Source of the DNA: JBMORL01 sp049322335
GTDB lineage: Bacteria > Bacteroidota > Bacteroidia > Flavobacteriales_D > UBA2798
DNA: 18,701 nt
Assembly (NCBI GenBank): GCA_049322335.1
Contig: JBMORL010000046.1
Span: 1 to 18,701, forward strand
Direction: 5' to 3'
This document shows, piece by piece, positions 1 to 6,739 of this stretch. Within the stretch, counting starts at the first letter, position 1, and the number at the start of each line of letters is the position of its first letter. The notes below the pieces were generated by a model. It was not told where the DNA came from. It worked only from the letters and a program-made list of their open reading frames with translations, and made no database searches. A program made the translations under genes and the position numbers.

Positions 1-108
1 GATTTACCTATGGAAAAACAAAAAAACATGATCAATGAAGCTTTCGAAAAATGGAAGGGCGAACTGGAACAGATCGATGACGTTTGCGTGATAGGAGTGC
101 GTATTTGA
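1..108 (+). CDS. C-terminal end of a probable SpoIIE/PP2C-type serine phosphatase (partial)
   Basis: Only the last 35 codons are inside the window, ending at TGA 106-108; the 5' part lies to the left. The readable tail contains FEKWKGELEQIDDVCVIGVR. This resembles the end of the SpoIIE/PP2C-type phosphatase domain of Bacteroidota regulators, where a helix with W-K-G is followed by Q-x-D-D-x-x-x-I-G-x-x-I, the last Asp pair belonging to the metal-binding site. Such proteins often carry N-terminal TPR or sensor parts, which cannot be seen here. The assignment rests on pattern recall over a short stretch, so the family is likely but not certain. The frame itself is clear. No terminator hairpin follows; repeat copy A begins 15 bases downstream. 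Confidence 0.6.
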   Translation, partial: DLPMEKQKNMINEAFEKWKGELEQIDDVCVIGVRI

Positions 109-122
109 AAAAAATTGAAACT

Positions 123-276
123 AAATGCAAAACCACAGAGGTCACAGAGAAAATACACACGGAGAAGAAGAGAGTTTCTTCCATATAAGTGAACTTTTTA
201 CTTCAGCAAAATGCCTCTCCTGCTCCGTGCGAAGTTTAACTCTATGTTCTTCGTGGTTCAATTGCGTTTTGTCTTT
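123..276 (+). repeat. Intergenic inverted-repeat element, copy A
   Basis: The left arm is AAATGCAAAACCACAGAG followed by GTCACAGAG. The right end reads TCGTGGTTCAATTGCGTTTT, whose reverse complement resembles the left arm. The interior shares the AGAAGAAGAGAGTTTCTTCC and CTCCGTGCGAAGTTTAACT blocks with the copies at 3030 and 4168, but has diverged between them. It lies between the 3' ends of two convergent genes. It is the most diverged of the copies that have the CACAGAG-type left arm. No transposase is encoded. Open frames crossing it are by-products of the repeat. Confidence 0.8.
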
Positions 277-346
277 TAATTCTTTATCATGATCACAGGA
301 TACAATCATCAAAAAAATTGAGGGTTGATAACGCTCTGACAATTTA

Positions 347-1150
347 TTAGAAATCGGGGATATATTTTACTTCAGCAAAATTTTTAACAACCAATTCATC
401 CGAAATTTCTTTTCCGGCTTTGAATTTGAGAATTTTTTTTCTCCAGATTTCATTTTGGCGATAGTATTTTTCATTCTTATTTAAGAACCGGTGTTCCTTT
501 TCATAAACATGATAACAGAAATCCAGTTCTTCATTAACCCGTAATTCTCCTTCAATACATTTCTCAGTGAACCAAAAATTGAGTTGAAATGTCCATGGTG
601 TATGATTAGCAAACTGAAAATCGCGGTAGTTATAAAAAACGGTGGCCCCACTGCCAAAAGGCAATATTCTTCCATCATCGGGAAAAGGATCGAATGAATG
701 ATGGTGCCGTTCGGTAACAGAAAGCGGACTATGTATCACCAGCCAGTGAATGAGATTGGATAACTGGCAAAGTCCGCCACCGATTCCCGGACGTGCTTTT
801 CCGAATGAGAGTTCCATTCCCTCGCGAAATCCTTTTTTCCGGGTGGGCCGTCCAACGAGCTTGCAAAACGAAAACACTTCACCGGGACGGATTATTATTC
901 CGTTGATCTTTGAAACAGCGATTTTAAGATTGGTAATCTTATTGTATTGCCACTGCATTTCTGTTTCCGCCAGTTTCCTGATCAAAACCGACTGGTGTTT
1001 TTTAATTCTGAATGGCAATCTCTCTCCCGTTCTCTTTTTTGAATATTTTTTTCGGCCCAGGTACCAATCATAATAGCGCTGAATCCTTCGTACCCATACT
1101 GCGATAAAGTAAAACAGTGGACTATATTGGCTAAAAGATTTTCGTTTCAT
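347..1150 (-). CDS. VanW family protein
   Basis: This 267-residue protein has a basic N-terminus and no convincing signal peptide. A VanW domain spans roughly residues 70-205. Visible hallmarks are RPGEVFSFCKLVGRPT (88-103), GIGGGLCQLSNLIHW (122-136), the ERHHHS block (148-152) and PFGSGATVFYNYRDF (164-178). VanW is named for an accessory gene of vanB-type vancomycin-resistance clusters, but its biochemical role is not established and chromosomal copies without other van genes are common. No vanR, vanS, vanH, vanA/B or vanX homologue lies nearby, so resistance should not be inferred. The start ATG at 1150-1148 has an A-rich upstream region; the first 20 residues are moderately hydrophobic and may touch the membrane. 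Repeat copies A and B flank the gene on both sides. Confidence 0.88.
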   Translation of the reverse strand: MKRKSFSQYSPLFYFIAVWVRRIQRYYDWYLGRKKYSKKRTGERLPFRIKKHQSVLIRKLAETEMQWQYNKITNLKIAVSKINGIIIRPGEVFSFCKLVGRPTRKKGFREGMELSFGKARPGIGGGLCQLSNLIHWLVIHSPLSVTERHHHSFDPFPDDGRILPFGSGATVFYNYRDFQFANHTPWTFQLNFWFTEKCIEGELRVNEELDFCYHVYEKEHRFLNKNEKYYRQNEIWRKKILKFKAGKEISDELVVKNFAEVKYIPDF

Positions 1151-1189
1151 TACTTTATGTTCTCTTTATTCATAATACTTGAACTACAG

Positions 1190-1344
1190 AAACCGCAAAG
1201 ACGCTACGATTGCGCAAAGACGCAAAGAAATATCACAAAAAGAAAAGGGTATTTTCAAATAAGTAAATATTTTTCTTTAACAGATTGTTTCTCAGTTCCG
1301 TGCGAAGTTTAACCCCGTGCTCTCTGTGGTTATTTTGCATTTTG
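1190..1344 (+). repeat. Intergenic inverted-repeat element, copy B (mosaic arms)
   Basis: The right half is that of the other copies: TTCCGTGCGAAGTTTAACCC, then GTGCTCTCTGTGGTTATTTT and GCATTTTGTC. The left arm differs. It reads AACCGCAAAGACG, then GCGCAAAGACGCAAAG, a related GCAAAGACGC-type arm, so the two ends pair poorly. Copy B therefore looks like a hybrid of two subfamilies. Its right edge stops about five bases before the stop codon of the minus-strand SH3 gene. Similarity to copy C continues a little further (TCATCTTTTG-like), so the right boundary is approximate. Confidence 0.75.
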
Positions 1345-1348
1345 TCTT

Positions 1349-2335
1349 TCATCTTTTGTTTTTCATCTCTACAAGTTTTTTCCCATCCCACTTATAATAC
1401 TCAGTCGAGTTTGTTTTCACCGATTCGTACTCTCCCTTTTCATCCTGGATTGCATTTCCGTTTTCGTCAAATTTTATTGTAGCTGTTTCTTTTTCAACGA
1501 TAATTAGCTGTGACACTGGAACGGAAATATTTTTCGGTGGAATTTTTTCGATTATTTTTCCGTTTAAGGAATCATAAGCCGCGTTCACATCACCATTGGA
1601 CATTAATTTTATTTTATTTTCATTTAATGTAACCGGAAGCCATACGCCCGCTATTTCATACTCACCCATTTCACCAACAGCTTTTCCGGTGATCAATTCG
1701 GAAACAGAATCATTTGAAGCAACAAAAAAAACATGGGCCGTACCACCACCACAATAAGGCCAGATTCTTGTAACTGAAAAAACTATGTCTGTGTTTAATA
1801 ATTTGACTTCGCTTAACTGTTTTACCACACACCCTCCACTCATTCCTTCGTGATGTAAAGTGTCTATATACTTTCTTTTCTTCGTGTCGTATGAATAGAT
1901 TGTAAATCCATTCCCCGGGTTGTGTTTATCTCCCGGATCGGTTTTAACGAAATACCTGTAATAAGAATTTACAGCAGACAAAGTGTATCTGCAAATATCA
2001 TCCGCCATCATATAGCCGGAACAATTTCCCGTTTCAATTTTATACCAGGCCTTTGTGATATAATGTGTAACCGAATCTGTTTTTACTGTTTTGGATTGGT
2101 AACCCTGTTTAACCAGTAAAATATTTTCATTCTTTCTAAGAAAGGAGATCACTTTTGATGTACTGTCGGGCCACTCATACAATTTTGCGGAATCGGTAAA
2201 GACAACAGGATTTAAAACGTTTTCAAGATTTCCTTCATAAATAAAATTCATGAAAGAATATTTTTTGGGAGTCACCTGTGCAAATGATAATTGTAAGTGG
2301 AATAAACAACAGAAAAAAAAGGTCATTATTTTCAT
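1349..2335 (-). CDS. Secreted protein with an SH3-like domain
   Basis: This 328-residue protein starts with a signal peptide: a short n-region MKIM, hydrophobic residues 5-18, and a likely cleavage after SFA (19). Residues about 46-114 fit a bacterial SH3-type fold: FTDSAKLYEWPDS, then SKVISFLRKNENILLVKQGY, a WYKI strand and GYMMADDI. The W-Y-K-I followed by G-Y-(V/M) pattern is the usual end of this fold. The remainder is beta-rich with no family I recognise; Cys at 105, 115 and two later ones may form disulfides. Bacterial SH3 domains often bind cell-wall peptides, but no ligand can be inferred here. It lies 15 bases downstream of the small membrane-protein gene on the same strand, so the two are probably co-transcribed. 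Residue 4 is also Met and is an alternative start. Confidence 0.65.
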   Translation of the reverse strand: MKIMTFFFCCLFHLQLSFAQVTPKKYSFMNFIYEGNLENVLNPVVFTDSAKLYEWPDSTSKVISFLRKNENILLVKQGYQSKTVKTDSVTHYITKAWYKIETGNCSGYMMADDICRYTLSAVNSYYRYFVKTDPGDKHNPGNGFTIYSYDTKKRKYIDTLHHEGMSGGCVVKQLSEVKLLNTDIVFSVTRIWPYCGGGTAHVFFVASNDSVSELITGKAVGEMGEYEIAGVWLPVTLNENKIKLMSNGDVNAAYDSLNGKIIEKIPPKNISVPVSQLIIVEKETATIKFDENGNAIQDEKGEYESVKTNSTEYYKWDGKKLVEMKNKR

Positions 2336-2350
2336 TGTGGCAGATTTAAA

Positions 2351-2659
2351 TTAATTTCTTAATGTTAAAAAAAAATTCCTGATGAAAAAATAACCAGCCG
2401 AAATTCCGGCAAGAAAACCTGCTAAAAACGTAAAAATGATATTGAACAGTCCAGGCTCAGGGTGATATCCGGACGCACCGGTTGCAGGATAAAAAAGATC
2501 AGTCAAAAACGCGGGCTCTTCATCTATGTAATGGTAGACACAAGGATCGGGGAATAAAATAGAATAGATCAGATAATTAAGAATAAAAGCAAAGATAATT
2601 CCACATATAGTGAAAATAAAAAAGATCGAAAAATAAAAAATAACTTTTACTGGTTTCAT
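2351..2659 (-). CDS. Hypothetical membrane protein with two transmembrane segments
   Basis: This 102-residue protein has two hydrophobic stretches: residues about 6-36, long enough for one segment plus a re-entrant or interfacial part, and about 70-92 (FNIIFTFLAGFLAGISAGYF, with small-residue G-x-x-x-G-like packing). A roughly 35-residue loop rich in Pro, Tyr and acidic residues lies between them. I do not recognise a family. It is the first gene of a probable two-gene unit with the secreted SH3-like protein. The 45 bp upstream are shared with the divergent gene starting at 2705. On the minus strand this space carries GATATTTG (2695-2688), one base from the TAnnTTTG consensus, as a weak promoter candidate. 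Confidence 0.6.
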   Translation of the reverse strand: MKPVKVIFYFSIFFIFTICGIIFAFILNYLIYSILFPDPCVYHYIDEEPAFLTDLFYPATGASGYHPEPGLFNIIFTFLAGFLAGISAGYFFIRNFFLTLRN

Positions 2660-2704
2660 TTTTCAGGATTTTTCCTTAACTTTTCAGCAAATATCAGCCA
2701 CAGG

Positions 2705-3001
2705 ATGGTTTCTTATTATGGTAAAATATTATGTGTAGCTGTTGGGTTATTAGGTGCTCCTTATGAGAATATGGAGGTTTACCAGGCAAAAGAGAAAGAT
2801 TCATGGAAAGAATGGCCCTGCAATGGTGGAAATGGAATATGTAAAATATACGACCGGTACAATAAACTTCTTCAAACGGGTGAATTCAAAAATGGAAGAT
2901 TATGGACGGGAGAATGGATAAAATACCAAACCAGCGGACTAGTAGAACGGATTGAAATCTACAAATACGGAAAATATATGGGATATAGATTGATGGAATA
3001 A
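2705..3001 (+). CDS. Short MORN/YwqK-like protein, paralogue of the next gene
   Basis: This 98-residue protein ends at TAA 2999-3001. Its C-terminal 55 residues (CKIYDRYNKLLQTGEF, then GRLWTGEWIKY, then VERIEIYKYGKYMG) match the final units of the gene at 3032-4165 (NTYTKLYNAKKLLVEDGEF, then KIEIYKEGKYV). These are MORN_2-type beta-hairpin repeats of the kind annotated as YwqK-family antitoxin. The N-terminus carries a weak hydrophobic stretch, ILCVAVGLLGAPY, but no good signal-peptide cleavage site. It may be the truncated remnant of a longer MORN protein whose front part was lost, or a small standalone paralogue. Repeat copy C begins 28 bases after its stop. The YwqK label alone does not support a toxin-antitoxin role, and no toxin gene is adjacent. 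Confidence 0.5.
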   Translation: MVSYYGKILCVAVGLLGAPYENMEVYQAKEKDSWKEWPCNGGNGICKIYDRYNKLLQTGEFKNGRLWTGEWIKYQTSGLVERIEIYKYGKYMGYRLME

Positions 3002-3029
3002 TTTCAATATAAATACTGTACAATAAAGT

Positions 3030-3177
3030 AAATGCAAAACCACAGAGGTCACAGAGAAAATACACACGAAGAAGAAGAGAGTTTCTTCCGGATAAAAGTA
3101 TTTTCTCATTTAATTAAATGCCTCTCCTACTCCGTGCGAAGTTTAACTCCGTGCTCTCCGCGGTTATTTTGCATTTT
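3030..3177 (+). repeat. Intergenic inverted-repeat element, copy C (enters the MORN gene)
   Basis: The left arm is AAATGCAAAACCACAGAGG and the right end CTCTCCGCGGTTATTTTGCA, which are complementary with mismatches. Over the shared core of about 127 bp, from ACCACAGAGG to the GCGGTTAT end, I count only five differences from copy D. Similarity to copy B runs on to about 3214 through TTTATCTTTTGTCTCTCATC. The whole element is translated in the frame of the downstream MORN gene, because the ATG inside its left arm (3032) opens that frame. Confidence 0.85.
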
Positions 3178-4165
3178 GGCTTTTATCTTTTGTCTCTCAT
3201 CTAATATCTCTTTTTCGCAGGATACAATAAATCGCAAAGATGCATCAGGAAACAGATATGGTTACTGGGTTATATTTGCTTCCCTTAAATCAACACCCGG
3301 GTATCATGCTGACCAGATCATTGAAGAAGGTTATTATTCAAAAAATAAAAAAAGCGGGGTGTGGACCAGCTATCATACCAATGGAAAAATAAAAAGCAAA
3401 ATTTCCTATGTAAACGGAAGGCCGTTGGGCGAATTTATCCTCTATACGGAAAAAGGATGTATACAGGAAAAAGGAAACTGGCAATATAGCCGGTTTGTCG
3501 GGGAATATTTCGGAAGGTTTGGCTACCCGGAAATAATACAACATTTCTTTTTTAATCCAGCCGGTAAACGTGTAGGCAAGCAATACTACTATTACCCGGA
3601 TGGTAAGCTACAGCTATTTGTAATAATGGACGAAAGAGGCAATGAAATATATACAGCACATTATGATAAAGAAGGAAAAAAAATAAAAACAACACCGGAT
3701 AGCCTAAAGATTATTCATCCCGATTCCTCTAAACTGAAAATTGATGTGGAAAAAATTTTCGGATGCAAACCGGACACAGTTATTTCACGAAAAACCGGAA
3801 CCATTCCCATTCAACCACCCTATGGTTTTGTCGGTGAAATGAAAAACGGAGTTCCATGGGAGGGAAAATGGTATAAATATGACAAAAATGGATTACTTCT
3901 CAGAATTGAGATAATTAAGGAGGGGAAGTATGTTGGTGATGTTCCGATAGAAAACGATGACAAAAAAATAAAAAGTGATTGCGACCGATGTAAAAACACA
4001 TACACAAAATTATATAATGCTAAAAAACTTCTTGTTGAAGATGGAGAATTCAGATGTTGTAAACTTTATTCCGGAAAAAAATATTACTACGATGAATCAG
4101 ATAAACCGGTGAAAATTGAAATTTATAAAGAGGGAAAATATGTTGAGGATGCAGAACTGGACTAA
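3032..4165 (+). CDS. Exported MORN/YwqK-like repeat protein with a repeat-derived N-terminus
   Basis: The open frame encodes 377 residues. Its first 50 or so are repeat copy C in translation (NHRGHRENTHEEEE, then SVRSLTPCSPRLFCILAFIF). From QDTINRKD onwards the protein is of MORN_2/YwqK type: repeated hairpins such as GYYSKNKKSGVWTSYHTNGK, GKRVGKQYYYYPDGKLQ, FVGEMKNGVPWEGKWYKYD and GEFRCCKLYSGKKYYYDES. The ATG at 3032 would place a charged 34-residue leader before the hydrophobic segment. A GTG at 3134-3136 would instead start a tidy signal peptide: MRSLTPCSPR, a hydrophobic LFCILAFIFCLSS, then SFSQ. I consider GTG 3134 (343 residues) the likelier functional start, though only the frame is certain. 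A TTG at 3176 is a third option. Several Cys pairs (CDRC, RCCK) sit in the last third. YwqK proteins are beta-rich and of uncertain function; no toxin partner is adjacent. Confidence 0.7.
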   Translation: MQNHRGHRENTHEEEESFFRIKVFSHLIKCLSYSVRSLTPCSPRLFCILAFIFCLSSNISFSQDTINRKDASGNRYGYWVIFASLKSTPGYHADQIIEEGYYSKNKKSGVWTSYHTNGKIKSKISYVNGRPLGEFILYTEKGCIQEKGNWQYSRFVGEYFGRFGYPEIIQHFFFNPAGKRVGKQYYYYPDGKLQLFVIMDERGNEIYTAHYDKEGKKIKTTPDSLKIIHPDSSKLKIDVEKIFGCKPDTVISRKTGTIPIQPPYGFVGEMKNGVPWEGKWYKYDKNGLLLRIEIIKEGKYVGDVPIENDDKKIKSDCDRCKNTYTKLYNAKKLLVEDGEFRCCKLYSGKKYYYDESDKPVKIEIYKEGKYVEDAELD

Positions 4166-4167
4166 AA

Positions 4168-4306
4168 TTAACCACAGAGGTCACAGAGAAAATACACACG
4201 AAGAAGAAGAGAGTTTCTTCCGGATAAAAGTATTTTCTTATTTAATTAAATGCCTCTCCCACTCCGTGCGAAGTTTAACTCCGTGCACTCTGTGGTTATA
4301 GGCATT
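4168..4306 (+). repeat. Intergenic inverted-repeat element, copy D
   Basis: It opens with AATTAACCACAGAGGTCACA and closes with GTGCACTCTGTGGTTATAGG. The outer complementary arms are AACCACAGAG and CTCTGTGGTT, a perfect 10-bp match. It is almost identical to copy C over the core and in the same orientation. It starts about three bases after the stop of the MORN gene and ends about 30 bases before the 3' end of the convergent lipoprotein gene. An RNA copy could fold into a long imperfect hairpin between the convergent genes. In this copy the frame that is open in B and C is closed by TAG. Confidence 0.85.
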
Positions 4307-4339
4307 TATCTCCAACTCCTCATCTAAAATCTAACATCT

Positions 4340-5482
4340 TCATTTAAAAATCCCCATCAGCAAAAAATTCAGCGGGCCTTCCGGTTTCAGAAAAGTAGCG
4401 ATCTCCTTTGCGTTGAAATACATTCTATTTTCAGGCCCATATAATCCCATAGGGCCGGATGATCCGAAATTCCAGACATAGGTCAGCGAGTCATCATCAA
4501 CAATAAATGAAGAAGCATCTTCTTTTGAAAACTCCCCGCGATCATATTCCATATATTCTTTTACAAGGCCAAGATAATCTGCATTATTATCCTGTAATCC
4601 CCATTCTATCTCCTCCTGTGTAGGCAATTGCGAATCGATGAGTTCATTGAGTTTCTTGTTACAGAGAATAAGAAAGTCTTCCTGCTTCTCTTTTCGGATA
4701 TAATCTTCACAAACAATAAATTTTCTTTTTTGCAGGTCGAATACTTCATTCACATCGTGCAGATAGCCCCTGTACCCTTCAATGATCACTGAATGAACAG
4801 AAAGAAGATCAAAATGCTCGCAAATGATTTCATCATCAAAACTGGTCAAACCAGTATATGGCTCACCATTCTTTTCAGCTTCTTTCTCTTCTGCCTTCCA
4901 TTCTTCCCATGTATTTGTCCATAATACTTCATGCAAAAGGAACTCATCTGTTTTCTTTTGAAAAGAATCTTTAAGTATTATTTTTAATGTCATAATGCCT
5001 TGTTCATCCTCCCCTGCACTATCATATACACATTCTTCGGTTGTATAGGAATGAATATCGGTTCTTGGAATAAATTCTTCCGCTTCGAAAGACAGTTCCT
5101 TTTTTCCACCGGCATCTTTCCAGTTACCTTTCAATTTCTTTTTTTCTTCGCCTATTTCAAAATCAAACCCACCTGTTTTTTCTTTTTTATTATTTCTCTC
5201 TGATAGAACACATTGATTATCCCCGTTAATGCTGCCGGAAACATTTATGGGCTCACAAAAAGAGAGATAGTAGTATTCACCTGATACTTTTTTGTTACCT
5301 GAAAAAACAAGTTTCATGATAATTTCATAGTCACCTATTTTTCCCGAATAGTATTTCGTTTCGGATTTTACCTGTTCCGGCTTTTCTTTATCGATAGTTT
5401 CATTTCCACAAGACCATAAAACGACACAAAACACCGAAAGAAAAATCTTTCCCGTTAAAATTTTAAAAACCCTTCGATTCAT
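4340..5482 (-). CDS. Lipoprotein, paralogue of the upstream gene (possibly DUF3298-like)
   Basis: This 380-residue protein has a lipoprotein signal peptide: basic MNRR, a hydrophobic core, lipobox LWSC with Cys25. Residues about 44-76 hold a conserved block, YYSGKIGDYEIIMKL then VSGEYYYLSFC. The central part, with the FDLLSVHSVII strand, VFDLQKRKF and a helix ending in LNELIDSQL, together with the final FNAKEIATFLKPEGPLNFL, is reminiscent of DUF3298/RsiV-type domains. That link is a weak inference. It overlaps the upstream paralogue by the four bases ATGA (5482-5479), indicating translational coupling. It is highly charged (Lys/Glu-rich) in the linkers. It is probably anchored in the outer or inner membrane facing the periplasm. 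Function unknown. Confidence 0.72.
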   Translation of the reverse strand: MNRRVFKILTGKIFLSVFCVVLWSCGNETIDKEKPEQVKSETKYYSGKIGDYEIIMKLVFSGNKKVSGEYYYLSFCEPINVSGSINGDNQCVLSERNNKKEKTGGFDFEIGEEKKKLKGNWKDAGGKKELSFEAEEFIPRTDIHSYTTEECVYDSAGEDEQGIMTLKIILKDSFQKKTDEFLLHEVLWTNTWEEWKAEEKEAEKNGEPYTGLTSFDDEIICEHFDLLSVHSVIIEGYRGYLHDVNEVFDLQKRKFIVCEDYIRKEKQEDFLILCNKKLNELIDSQLPTQEEIEWGLQDNNADYLGLVKEYMEYDRGEFSKEDASSFIVDDDSLTYVWNFGSSGPMGLYGPENRMYFNAKEIATFLKPEGPLNFLLMGIFK

Positions 5483-6642
5483 TCTTTATTTTTTTCAAAG
5501 ACTCCTGTCAGCAAAAAATTCAGCGGGCCTTCCGGTTTCAGAAAAGGAGCAATTTCTTTTATCGAAAATTCCACGCGATCCTCAGGAATATACAATTCCA
5601 CCGGCATGAAGTATAAACCATAATCATAAATGAAAACCACTTTATCCTCATGCAACTCCAGCGATTTGGTCTTCCAGTCCTCAATTTTTTTATTGTCACG
5701 GTCGTAACCGAGGTTTTCGATTACCATATCAATATCATATCCCAACTCGTCCTGGTTTAATGTGTTTTCTTTTTCTTCATTCAATTCTTTAATCATATCA
5801 TCAATCAGCGCATTCACTTTTTTGATGAAAAGTTTTTCAAACTCACCGAAATTTTCTTTTCGCAAAAAATCATCACCGGTTAAAAATCGTCCCTGTTGTG
5901 CATCAAACAATTCGTAATGTTCATTGCAATGTTCGCGGGCAGCAATTTCGCAGGTGGTGGAATAGACCGACAACAGGTCATAAAAGTCGGTGTACACCGT
6001 ATCCCAGAAATGAGAAAGCCCCTGGTACATTTCATCGGTATTTTCTGCTTCTTTCATCATTTGCTGCCATTCTTCCCAGGTGTGATCATACATTTTATGA
6101 TGAATAAGCATTCCATCCGCTTTTTTTCCGGATGAATCCATCAGATCGATATTCGTAGTGGAAAAACCATACCCGTATTCGTTGGGCTGGGAATAATTAT
6201 GACGACTGGATTTGATTTCGTATTTATCTTTTCTTGGCTCAAACGCGTAAGCCATTAGCTTTAATTCCTGATTGCCTGTTAACCCTATCCACTTTCCTTC
6301 GGCTGTTTCGTTTTCATTTTTCAGTTGCAGGGATATCTTCCCGATTTTTTTTCCATTTTCACTCTTCTCATCAAAAACAAAAAGATCATTTTCCTTTTTC
6401 ATTCCTGAAAGTTCAATGAGTTTGCACTGCGACAAATAATAATACGACCCCGAAACCGGTTCATTTCCTTTAAAGTCCAGTTTCATGATGATACCATATT
6501 CGCCTATGGTGCCGGAATAATAACTTGATTTTTCCTCAGCCTCCGGTTGATGGCCTGAGTTTTGATCTTCTCCGGTACCAGAACCACAGGAAACAAAAAA
6601 CACCAAAATACCTGTGTAAAGGAGAAAGAATGGTTTTTTCAT
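5479..6642 (-). CDS. Lipoprotein, first gene of a paralogous pair (possibly DUF3298-like)
   Basis: This 387-residue protein has signal peptide MKKPFFLLYTGILVFFVSC with lipobox FVSC and Cys19, followed by an acidic flexible linker. It shares with its downstream neighbour the block YYSGTIGEYGIIMKL / VSGSYYYLSQC (41-73), the middle region (DHTWEEWQQM, FYDLLSVYST, LFDAQQGRFLTGDDFLRKEN) and the C-terminal IAPFLKPEGPLNFLLTGVF. The pair therefore arose by tandem duplication followed by strong divergence. A promoter candidate lies 38-65 bases before its ATG (6642-6640). The N-terminal block plus a DUF3298-like rear half is an arrangement I recall from uncharacterised Bacteroidota lipoproteins. This is recall, not proof, and no enzyme motif is seen. 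Confidence 0.72.
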   Translation of the reverse strand: MKKPFFLLYTGILVFFVSCGSGTGEDQNSGHQPEAEEKSSYYSGTIGEYGIIMKLDFKGNEPVSGSYYYLSQCKLIELSGMKKENDLFVFDEKSENGKKIGKISLQLKNENETAEGKWIGLTGNQELKLMAYAFEPRKDKYEIKSSRHNYSQPNEYGYGFSTTNIDLMDSSGKKADGMLIHHKMYDHTWEEWQQMMKEAENTDEMYQGLSHFWDTVYTDFYDLLSVYSTTCEIAAREHCNEHYELFDAQQGRFLTGDDFLRKENFGEFEKLFIKKVNALIDDMIKELNEEKENTLNQDELGYDIDMVIENLGYDRDNKKIEDWKTKSLELHEDKVVFIYDYGLYFMPVELYIPEDRVEFSIKEIAPFLKPEGPLNFLLTGVFEKNKE

Positions 6643-6679
6643 GGCACTAAGGTAAAGTAAAAAAGAGGTAAAAACAGGG

Positions 6680-6707
6680 CAAAATTAACCTCAAAAACAT
6701 GTGTCAA
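6680..6707 (-). promoter_or_regulatory. Bacteroidota-type promoter for the lipoprotein pair
   Basis: On the minus strand TTG (6707-6705) is followed after 17 bases by TAATTTTG (6687-6680), an exact match to TAnnTTTG. Transcription would begin around 6673, giving a leader of about 30 bases before the ATG at 6642. It is divergent to the hppA promoter, with the two upstream elements about 33 bp apart. Confidence 0.5.
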
Positions 6708-6739
6708 GTATTTGAAAATCATAATTTTAATCTCTTAAC

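Noticed and set aside
142..342. Minus-strand 66-residue ORF across repeat A
   Set aside because: Mostly the reverse complement of repeat sequence, with no family pattern.
347..1150. Vancomycin-resistance cluster
   Set aside because: Only VanW is present; no ligase, dehydrogenase, dipeptidase or VanRS pair is linked.
1285..1482. Plus-strand ORF with a signal-like front from repeat B
   Set aside because: The front is the repeat frame, and beyond it the ORF runs antisense into the SH3-like gene with low-complexity Ser/Phe/His; no evidence for a real gene, though the frame is informative for the copy C fusion.
2705..4165. YwqK-type toxin-antitoxin module
   Set aside because: MORN_2/YwqK proteins are called antitoxins by name only; neither neighbouring gene looks like a toxin and both proteins are MORN-type themselves.
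132..4300. CRISPR array suggested by recurring CACAGAG words and four similar elements
   Set aside because: The copies are about 140-155 bp, lie 1 kb or more apart with genes between, and there are no uniform short repeats with spacers and no cas genes.
4116..4301. Plus-strand ORF starting in the MORN gene end and running through repeat D
   Set aside because: It overlaps the MORN gene in another frame and its product is translated repeat (NHRGHRENTHEEEE), a known type of artefact.
4168..4306. Bidirectional intrinsic terminator between the convergent genes
   Set aside because: The arms can pair, but the loop is about 100 bases and no T-run follows the closing arm; it fits the dispersed repeat better.
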